Positions 6,333 to 12,595 of a stretch of DNA of 15,357 nt are shown here, piece after piece. The notes under the pieces were generated by a model. The model had not been told where the DNA came from and ran no database searches. It saw only the letters and a program-made list of their open reading frames with translations. The first letter of the stretch is position 1; the number at the start of each line of letters is the position of its first letter. Source of the DNA: CAYRMV01 sp964425255 (GTDB lineage: Bacteria > Bacteroidota > Bacteroidia > Flavobacteriales_D > Crocinitomicaceae); NCBI GenBank assembly GCA_964425255.1, contig CAYRMV010000083.1, positions 1 through 15,357 of the forward strand, in the 5' to 3' direction. A program made the translations under genes and the position numbers.

Positions 6333-9154
6333 CGGATCCATCTTTTTCGATTTGTCCATAACATCATTATCAGAAAAATCAACAGCGTCCAATACCAAGC
6401 AGGTTCAGACATTGAAGCGGGGTTTTCGGAAGTTAGATTAAACGTTTTTTTGCCAGAAAGAACCTCCTTTTGTTTCTTTTTTAAGATTTTTTTTTGTGCT
6501 TCGGTTTCTAAAGCGATGAAGGAAGTGTTTGTTGTTAAAACATGTGATTCAAAACTCTTTTTTACCTGATTGACCCAATTTTTTTCTTCCCAAAGTGGAT
6601 GCACTAATCCGTAGATTCGATCACGTTCAATAGAAAGACAGGTTTTCCAAAGGTTGTTTTGTTTTTTATCTGGATTTTCTTTTCTTGAGAAAAAGCTTGG
6701 ATCATACGCAAACTTTATAAGTTGATTATCTGAAACATATCCTTTTTTTCCCGATGAAAATGGAATTACTTTACACGGCATGTTTTCCATGGGATTGCAG
6801 TCATTTTCAAGAATTTTATGTGTATTCGTTAGTAAATCAAATTCCTCCACAACATCTTCATTTAAAGAGTAAAACGTTTTTTGTTCCGGGAAACAAAAAG
6901 CATACTCCGAATAAGATAAATCGACGATTGCTTTGTTGATATCAGGGCTTACAACAACGAGCTTCGGGTATAAATGTGTGTTTTCAAGGAAAGATTCTAC
7001 CCAGATTTTTTTGAAAGCGCGATCAAGAAAAAAACTGTTTTCAGCTTGTTTTGTATAAATTTCACTTTTCCAATTACTGGATTTTTCAAAGGACGAAATA
7101 TTGGTCCCAACCCAAGTAAATTTCGCCTGATCACAATTCATCGGATAGGTTTTCAAAAATTGTGTGATTTGTTGTTGCATCCGATTTCTTTCGGGAAGAT
7201 TTGTAGAAGCATCTAGTAAAAAATGAAAATACGGTTTTCGTATTTCAACAGAAAGTTTTTCTTTTGAGGAAACCCACCGAATTCCATCGATTTCTTGCTT
7301 AGTTTTATTTTTTTCTGGTTTCCCAATGAATTTGCTTTTTTGATCGACTTGAAACGAAAATGCTTCTTTATGAATAATCGTGAAACCTGTTTTCCGAGTT
7401 TCATTTCCTCGAAACGGGAAAACGCGTAATTGCAATTTATTTGGCGCAGTGTAAAGAAGAATTCCAGGGTCTCTATTGACCGTAACGATGTTGTTAAAAA
7501 CCCATTCAGCGGACTTTTTCTCGGCTAAAATTCCTTTTTCAATCCGATCTTCGATTTTCAAATAATAATCGTTCACAAACACACCATCTGGAAGTAAAAA
7601 AGTCGTTTCATAGCTGTTTTGAAAATTTACCTTATTTTCAATTATTAGATCGATTTTACTTTCCCAGACTTGTTCTTTTTCGTTCCAAGTTGATTGAGTT
7701 TGGAGATCTGTGAGTTCAATGGATTCATTTTCATTTGTTTCGGTAGATTCATCTGTTTCTACAGGTCCATCGATGAATTGCTTATTAGAAGATTGTGCCG
7801 ATGAAAGAAATACGTGGGACAAACGCTCTTTTTTCTCTTGAGAAAGATTCAAATTATCGAGAACCATCCAATGATAAAAACCGGAAATATACGGAGTTTG
7901 ATAATTTTCATCTAAAAACTGGAAACCGGATGAGCGAACCAGATCATTCATTTCATCTAAAACGATTGTCAACTTTTTAGGGTCTACTTGCGATTTAGCA
8001 TCCCAATCAGCGTGATAAACATAATCTAATGCTTGGTGTAAAGTGAGCCGATGGCTATAAAATTGTAGTGAAATGATGAGTGGAATAACAAGCATTCCTC
8101 CGAAAAATGTCAAGCGTAAAGTAAGTTTTGGAAAATGATCCGATAATTTTTTTCGATCGCTGTTAAGTACCAACGCATGAATTAGAAACATGGCTAACGG
8201 AGCAATTAGTACCAAACCAAAACCCAATAGTAAAATCAGCAGAAAAGAAAGGGGTAAATATGGTAAAAGAACAATCATCAGGTACAGTGAAAATGAAAAA
8301 GTGATGCTTCTTAAAAAATAGAGCAAGAGGTGAAGATTCACGTTCTTTGGTTCTGGAACGATTAAGAATAGGAAGTTAAGTATAATTAAATAGACAAAAT
8401 AGGGGCTTGAAAAATCGCCAACAAATCCGTGAGCGTCCTGTTGATTTGGAAAAAAGCCATCTTGATTGAGGTAAATTCCGAAAATGGGAAGAAATAAAAC
8501 GAATACTAATTTGAAAACGATGATGTCATCTTTCCATTCCTGATTTTTATTTGTAAACAATAAAAAAACACCTTTGATGAGTAAAAAAAGGATACCAAGG
8601 CAAAAGGTAATTGCAAGAAAGAGGAACAGGTGAATTTGGAATGAATCATCGGTTCCTTTTATGAGAGGAACGAATATCAATCCGATAAAGTAGAACGAAA
8701 TGGGAATGAGAAAAAGTGAAAATGTGTTCTCGTCAGGATAATTCTTCTTTGCTAACGAGAGAATGATCAATGAATAAAGTACAGAGGGAATCAGAAACGT
8801 AAATGTATACATCATTAAGTTATCGTTTCTCATCCAATTAGCAATTTGGAAAGGAGAAAAATCGGATACATTATAAACAAAGAAATAGATAATGGCAAGT
8901 GTTCCAAAAAGCGATAAAATTCCAAATTTGAATGGAATTAATTTCTTTTTAATATGGTAAAATCCTGCAATAATTAGAAGAATGATGACATTGATAGTCA
9001 AACCCCAAAAAAGGAAATTCCAGGATTGCGTTTGTTGAGAATTTAATTCTGTTTTAATAGTGTCAAATTCATCTTTAAAAAGGAATAACAAGATTATTTG
9101 AGGCACGATTTGAATGGCAAATAACCAAATGGGTTTAAGCAGATTTTGAAACAT
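6326..9154 (-). CDS. MSEP-CTERM sorting-domain membrane protein, partner of exosortase K
   Basis: This 942-residue protein carries about 10-11 transmembrane segments in residues 10-366, then a large soluble part and a C-terminal sorting signal: MSEP at 915-918, one hydrophobic helix (919-934) and the basic tail NRKRWIRQ. That tripartite tail is the hallmark of the MSEP-CTERM family, known as the dedicated substrate of exosortase K. Residues about 500-600 look like a VIT domain (YETTFLLPDGVFVNDYYLKI, EKGILAEKKSAEWVF, LQLRVFPF). PYFHFLLDASTN (641-652), with Asp648-x-Ser650-x-Asn652, resembles the first strand and metal site of a von Willebrand A domain. TNTSFIALETEAQ (875-887) resembles the closing segment of VIT-VWA proteins. 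The acidic linker 465-480 is low complexity. The start overlaps the end of xrtK by 20 bases, so the pair is one operon. Cleavage at MSEP is inferred from the family; the protein's task is unknown. Confidence 0.92.
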   Translation of the reverse strand: MFQNLLKPIWLFAIQIVPQIILLFLFKDEFDTIKTELNSQQTQSWNFLFWGLTINVIILLIIAGFYHIKKKLIPFKFGILSLFGTLAIIYFFVYNVSDFSPFQIANWMRNDNLMMYTFTFLIPSVLYSLIILSLAKKNYPDENTFSLFLIPISFYFIGLIFVPLIKGTDDSFQIHLFLFLAITFCLGILFLLIKGVFLLFTNKNQEWKDDIIVFKLVFVLFLPIFGIYLNQDGFFPNQQDAHGFVGDFSSPYFVYLIILNFLFLIVPEPKNVNLHLLLYFLRSITFSFSLYLMIVLLPYLPLSFLLILLLGFGLVLIAPLAMFLIHALVLNSDRKKLSDHFPKLTLRLTFFGGMLVIPLIISLQFYSHRLTLHQALDYVYHADWDAKSQVDPKKLTIVLDEMNDLVRSSGFQFLDENYQTPYISGFYHWMVLDNLNLSQEKKERLSHVFLSSAQSSNKQFIDGPVETDESTETNENESIELTDLQTQSTWNEKEQVWESKIDLIIENKVNFQNSYETTFLLPDGVFVNDYYLKIEDRIEKGILAEKKSAEWVFNNIVTVNRDPGILLYTAPNKLQLRVFPFRGNETRKTGFTIIHKEAFSFQVDQKSKFIGKPEKNKTKQEIDGIRWVSSKEKLSVEIRKPYFHFLLDASTNLPERNRMQQQITQFLKTYPMNCDQAKFTWVGTNISSFEKSSNWKSEIYTKQAENSFFLDRAFKKIWVESFLENTHLYPKLVVVSPDINKAIVDLSYSEYAFCFPEQKTFYSLNEDVVEEFDLLTNTHKILENDCNPMENMPCKVIPFSSGKKGYVSDNQLIKFAYDPSFFSRKENPDKKQNNLWKTCLSIERDRIYGLVHPLWEEKNWVNQVKKSFESHVLTTNTSFIALETEAQKKILKKKQKEVLSGKKTFNLTSENPASMSEPAWYWTLLIFLIMMLWTNRKRWIRQ

Positions 9155-9662
9155 GGATATAGGATTTTTGTATTTTATGAAACAGGATATAGATGAGCAC
9201 TAAAAATGAGGCATATACCGTAATTCCAATGCTTGAGTGTATCGTTTTTTCATCGATTGTAGGTAAAACGTACGCAATTCTATCTTGAAATTGAATTGTT
9301 AGAAAAATGCGAGAGAAACTCACCAGAATAGTTAAAAAATAAGCTGCCAACAGAAAGTGGAGTAGGCGTTTGATTGAGGTCGAAGTATATTGGATCAAAG
9401 AAGTGAAGCTAAACATTAGAAAACAAATCAATCCAAAGTTATAACCCGAGCAAGAAGCGTCGATTTGCATGTTTAGTTGTTGGAAATAATATCCTTTTTC
9501 ATTCGAATATTCAGCCGTTTGATTGGTTGACATTTCAACTAGTTTACTGATTGGAAGCAATAAAAACCGCAAGCGATCTGCATGCTCGGTTTTCAATGTC
9601 AGTTTTGCGAAAACGAAAAAACTGAGTACTAGAAATGAAAGAATGTATTTTTTGTTGATCAT
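9135..9662 (-). CDS. xrtK: Exosortase K
   Basis: The 175-residue membrane protein belongs to the exosortase/archaeosortase family of transpeptidase-like enzymes that cleave C-terminal sorting signals and pass the protein to a membrane or surface anchor. The catalytic triad pattern is complete: Cys71 in DASCSGYNFG, Arg118 in SFSRIFLT and His142 in IHSSIG. Hydrophobic segments lie at about 5-22, 76-92, 98-120 and 144-162. It is much shorter than PEP-CTERM exosortases, as expected for the K type, and is identified as K mainly by the adjacent MSEP-CTERM gene, which it overlaps by 20 bases. The ATG at 9662 is 66 bases past the asnS terminator, so xrtK is likely read from its own promoter. A TTG-18-TATTTTG arrangement lies in that gap, but the match is weak. 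Confidence 0.92.
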   Translation of the reverse strand: MINKKYILSFLVLSFFVFAKLTLKTEHADRLRFLLLPISKLVEMSTNQTAEYSNEKGYYFQQLNMQIDASCSGYNFGLICFLMFSFTSLIQYTSTSIKRLLHFLLAAYFLTILVSFSRIFLTIQFQDRIAYVLPTIDEKTIHSSIGITVYASFLVLIYILFHKIQKSYIHVSKSA

Positions 9663-9728
9663 GTTAGATCACTAACGACAAAATATTCTTCGTCGTATTT
9701 TCCCAACCATATTTTGGCTTTTTTTCAC

Positions 9729-9758
9729 AAAAAAAACGCTCCCCAATCAGAGAGCGTT
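9729..9758 (-). terminator. Intrinsic terminator after asnS
   Basis: On the minus strand AACGCTCTC (9758-9750), a 6-base loop and GGGAGCGTT (9743-9735) form a 9-base stem with one G-T pair, running into eight T (9736-9729). It starts 14 bases past the asnS stop and insulates xrtK from asnS transcription. Confidence 0.9.
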
Positions 9759-9771
9759 CATCAACTATTTC

Positions 9772-11223
9772 TTAAAACTCAGCATTTCCCGGAGTTCGAG
9801 GGAAAGGAATTACATCGCGAATATTCGACATTCCAGTAACGAACATCACCATGCGTTCGAATCCTAAACCAAATCCAGCATGGGGAACAGTTCCAAATTT
9901 GCGTGTTTCCAAATACCACCAAATTTCTTCTTCGTGAATACCAAAGTCGGTGCATTTTCTTTTTAACACATCCAAACGTTCTTCCCGTTGTGATCCACCC
10001 ACCATTTCGCCAATTCCAGGGAACAAAATGTCCATGGCAGCAACCGTTTCTTTTCCAGGTTCTGAGTGGTCGTTGTGGCGCATGTAGAATGCTTTAAACG
10101 AAGCTGGATAATCGGTGATGATAACCGGACGTTTGAATTCCTTTTCCACCAAATAACGTTCATGTTCCGATTGAAGATCGGTTCCCCAATCCACGTCGTA
10201 TTTGAATTTTTTCTTTTTGTAATGAGTCGAATTACGAAGGATGTCGATTGCTTCCGTATACGTGATTCGTTTGAAATCATTTTCGGTCACAAATTGCAAA
10301 CGCTCCAACAAAGAAAGTTCGTTGCGTTCGTTCTGTGGCTTGCTTTGCTGTTCAGTTAGATCACGATCATTCAAGAATTTCAAATCGTCGGCGCAGTGAT
10401 CCATCACATATTGACAAATGTATTTCAACATGCTTTCTGCCAAATCCATGTTATCAGTCAAATCATTGAAAGCAACTTCGGGTTCAATCATCCAAAATTC
10501 AGCCAAATGACGAGATGTATTGGAGTTTTCTGCTCGGAACGTCGGACCAAATGTATACACCTGACCCAAAGCCAAAGCGCCCAATTCAGCTTCCAACTGA
10601 CCAGAAACCGTTAAGTTAACTTGTTTTTCGAAGAAATCTTCTTTGAAGTTAACACTTCCATCGTCTTTTTTCGGCGGATTGATTGGATCCAGTGTAGTCA
10701 CTCGAAACATTTCGCCAGCTCCTTCGGCATCCGAACCGGTGATGATGGGTGTATGTAAATAGTAAAAACCACGCTCGTTAAAAAATTGATGAATAGCAAA
10801 CGAAACAGCGTGACGCACACGGAAAACAGCACCAAACAAATTGGTTCGGAAACGCAAATGTGCTTGTTCGCGCAAAAACTCCAAACTGTGTTTTTTGGGT
10901 TGCATGACTGTTTTTTGAACGTCATCCGGATTGGCTTCACCCAAAACCTCAATTTTTTCTACCTGTAGTTCAATGCTTTGTCCCGACCCTTGAGATTCAA
11001 CCAATTTCCCAATTAAACTTAAAGCTGCACCCGTGGTGATTTTTTTCAACAAAGCTTCATCAAATTGTTCGAAATCAACAACAGCTTGTAAATTATGAAT
11101 CGTTGAACCATCATTCAATTGAATAAAGCGATTGCTTCGAAAAGCGCGAACCCAACCTTTAACAACCAATTCCTGACCTGTTGCAGAAAGTGTCAATACT
11201 TCCGCAATTTTGATTCTTTTCAT
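9772..11223 (-). CDS. asnS: Asparaginyl-tRNA synthetase
   Basis: The enzyme charges tRNA-Asn with asparagine using ATP in the cytoplasm. Residues about 18-95 form the anticodon-binding OB fold (VVKGWVRAFRSNRFIQLNDG) and about 125-483 the class IIb catalytic core. Motif 1 lies near 145-175 (FFNERGFYYLHTPIITGSDA, GAGEMF). Motif 2 is TFGPTFRAENSNTSRHLAEF (224-243) with the ATP-binding FRAE. Motif 3 is GFGLGFERMVMFVTG (450-464) with its conserved arginine. The ending RDVIPFPRTPGNAEF is diagnostic of AsnRS as opposed to AspRS. The length of 483 residues is slightly above the E. coli enzyme and typical for Bacteroidota. The ATG at 11223 is preceded by a near-consensus promoter and the gene is followed by a strong terminator, so it is monocistronic. 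GC is clearly higher than in the restriction gene. Confidence 0.97.
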   Translation of the reverse strand: MKRIKIAEVLTLSATGQELVVKGWVRAFRSNRFIQLNDGSTIHNLQAVVDFEQFDEALLKKITTGAALSLIGKLVESQGSGQSIELQVEKIEVLGEANPDDVQKTVMQPKKHSLEFLREQAHLRFRTNLFGAVFRVRHAVSFAIHQFFNERGFYYLHTPIITGSDAEGAGEMFRVTTLDPINPPKKDDGSVNFKEDFFEKQVNLTVSGQLEAELGALALGQVYTFGPTFRAENSNTSRHLAEFWMIEPEVAFNDLTDNMDLAESMLKYICQYVMDHCADDLKFLNDRDLTEQQSKPQNERNELSLLERLQFVTENDFKRITYTEAIDILRNSTHYKKKKFKYDVDWGTDLQSEHERYLVEKEFKRPVIITDYPASFKAFYMRHNDHSEPGKETVAAMDILFPGIGEMVGGSQREERLDVLKRKCTDFGIHEEEIWWYLETRKFGTVPHAGFGLGFERMVMFVTGMSNIRDVIPFPRTPGNAEF

Positions 11224-11250
11224 CTGTTAATTTCTTGAAATTTGAAGCGG

Positions 11251-11283
11251 TAAAAATACGATTTATGTTTTACTTTTTTGCAA
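11251..11283 (-). promoter_or_regulatory. Candidate promoter of asnS
   Basis: On the minus strand TTG (11283-11281) is followed after 22 bases by TATTTTTA (11258-11251), one base off TAnnTTTG. The -7 box lies 27 bases before the asnS ATG. Spacing is slightly longer than the usual 19-21. Confidence 0.4.
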
Positions 11284-11503
11284 TATCACTTGAATGATTT
11301 ATTTTTTTTGAAGAATGGAAAATAAAACAAGTGCTTTTTATAAGTATTTAAAAATCAGAATTATGTATATGTTTTAGTTAGGGAAACAGGTCGAAAAAAT
11401 GTTTCGTTGGTTGAATTTTTTTCCATTTCTGGTAAAGAAAAACAAGTAATTGAGTCTATGTTTGATAGAATTTGCTTGAAATTTGATCTAATTAGAATGC
11501 ATC
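11284..11503. other. AT-rich divergent spacer between asnS and folD
   Basis: The spacer separates the divergent asnS and folD starts. I see no gene, RNA or repeat in it: the longest reading frames are under 20 codons or lack a start. A perfect TAnnTTTG (TATGTTTG, 11457-11464) occurs on the plus strand, but without a correctly spaced TTG; it might serve as a second, distal folD promoter. Confidence 0.4.
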
Positions 11504-11531
11504 TTGCCTTTTCCTAAATCGATATTTTGCG

Positions 11532-11539
11532 TACCTTTG
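11532..11539 (+). promoter_or_regulatory. -7 promoter box of folD
   Basis: TACCTTTG matches the Bacteroidota -7 consensus TAnnTTTG exactly, in the typical context CGTACCTTTGCAC. It ends 21 bases before the ATG at 11561, so the transcript has a short leader. This box lies inside the longer open frame from 11504 and so rules that start out. No convincing -33 TTG is found (nearest TTG at 11504, spacer 25). Confidence 0.6.
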
Positions 11540-11560
11540 CACTTTCAAATTTTCACACAG

Positions 11561-12439
11561 ATGCATTTATTAGACGGAAAATCAGCTGCTCAAACAATCA
11601 AATCAGAGATTGCTGCGGCGGTGAAATTGCGTAAACAAGAAGGTAAAAAAATCCCACATTTGGCCGCAATTTTGGTTGGGAATGATGGTGGATCAATGAC
11701 CTACATCAACAATAAATTGAAATCGTGTGAAGAATGTGGATTTGAAAGCACCTTGATGCGCTATGATGATTCTGTTTCAGAGGAAGTTCTTTTGAATAAA
11801 ATTAATTCATTGAATGAAGACAAAAGCATTGATGGGTTTATTGTTCAGTTACCTCTACCTGCCCACATTGATGAAATGAAAGTGACTTTAGCCATTGATC
11901 CAATGAAGGATGTGGATGGTTTTCATCCAATGAATTTGGGTAAAATGGCTTTAAATCTTCCCGGCTTTGTTTCGGCAACACCTGCAGGAATTGTAGAGTT
12001 ACTTCGAAGAAACAACATTCAAACAGCGGGTAAAAACTGTGTGATTATCGGTCGTTCAAACATAGTTGGTATGCCGTTATCCATTTTACTTTCACAAAAT
12101 TCAAACCCGGGAAACTGTACAGTTACCTTAACCCACAGCCAGACTCAAAATTTAAAAGAAGTTTGTTTAACTGCCGATATAATTATTGCTGCATTGGGTC
12201 AACCAAATTTTGTTACTGCGGATATGGTGAAAGAAGGAGCAACGGTTATAGATGTTGGAACCACGCGAGTAGACGACCCATCACGAGCATCAGGCTGGCG
12301 TTTGGTTGGAGATGTGAAATTCGATGAGGTAGCTCCAAAATGTGCATATATTTCCCCGGTTCCAGGCGGTGTTGGTCCGATGACTGTTGCTTCTTTGATG
12401 ATGAATACATTGAAAGCAATGGAATTAAAAGGAAAGTAA
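11561..12439 (+). CDS. folD: Bifunctional methylenetetrahydrofolate dehydrogenase / methenyltetrahydrofolate cyclohydrolase
   Basis: The 292-residue cytoplasmic enzyme interconverts 5,10-methylene-, 5,10-methenyl- and 10-formyl-tetrahydrofolate with NADP(H), feeding purine synthesis and initiator tRNA formylation. The start ATG at 11561 gives MHLLDGKSAAQTIKSEI, the normal FolD N terminus. An in-frame ATG 19 codons upstream is rejected because it precedes the -7 promoter box. The catalytic YxxxK is Tyr48-INN-Lys52, and GFIVQLPLP (92-100) and MKDVDGFHP (115-123, Asp117) form the folate site. IIGRSNIVGMPLSILL (162-177) is the nucleotide-binding loop, and ISPVPGGVGPMTVASLMMNT (264-283) is the C-terminal signature. 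All key residues are present and length is typical. No terminator is recognised before the next gene 156 bases downstream. Confidence 0.96.
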   Translation: MHLLDGKSAAQTIKSEIAAAVKLRKQEGKKIPHLAAILVGNDGGSMTYINNKLKSCEECGFESTLMRYDDSVSEEVLLNKINSLNEDKSIDGFIVQLPLPAHIDEMKVTLAIDPMKDVDGFHPMNLGKMALNLPGFVSATPAGIVELLRRNNIQTAGKNCVIIGRSNIVGMPLSILLSQNSNPGNCTVTLTHSQTQNLKEVCLTADIIIAALGQPNFVTADMVKEGATVIDVGTTRVDDPSRASGWRLVGDVKFDEVAPKCAYISPVPGGVGPMTVASLMMNTLKAMELKGK

Positions 12440-12478
12440 CAAATATTCGTTCAAATTTGCGAAATATTCAATGGTAAA

Positions 12479-12496
12479 TCGATTTTGCTAAATCGA
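12479..12496 (+). other. Small hairpin between folD and the adhesin gene
   Basis: TCGATTT (12479-12485) and AAATCGA (12490-12496) form a 7-base stem with a 4-base loop; TAAATCGA also occurs twice directly (12475 and 12489). No T run follows, so it is not a standard terminator. It may be a processing or regulatory structure, or chance. Confidence 0.25.
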
Positions 12497-12511
12497 ACAA
12501 GCGTATTCATA

Positions 12512-12552
12512 TTGTAGTTCGTTTATAAAGTATATATTTAGAGATATTCTCT
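12512..12552 (+). promoter_or_regulatory. Candidate promoter of the adhesin gene with an overlapping palindrome
   Basis: TTG (12512-12514), an 18-base spacer and TATATTTA (12533-12540, one base off TAnnTTTG) fit the Bacteroidota promoter pattern. An inverted repeat AGAGA-TAT-TCTCT (12540-12552) sits at the expected transcription start and could be an operator. The leader to the ATG at 12596 would be about 45-50 bases. Confidence 0.45.
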
Positions 12553-12595
12553 GAAGAACTATTGCTATTATTATAATCAACACGCTCAATAAGGT

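Noticed and set aside
9963..10280. 105-codon minus-strand open frame within asnS
   Set aside because: It is an out-of-frame shadow of the intact asnS gene.
11504..11560. Upstream ATG extending FolD by 19 residues
   Set aside because: The extension lies over the -7 promoter box and is not part of the FolD family N terminus.
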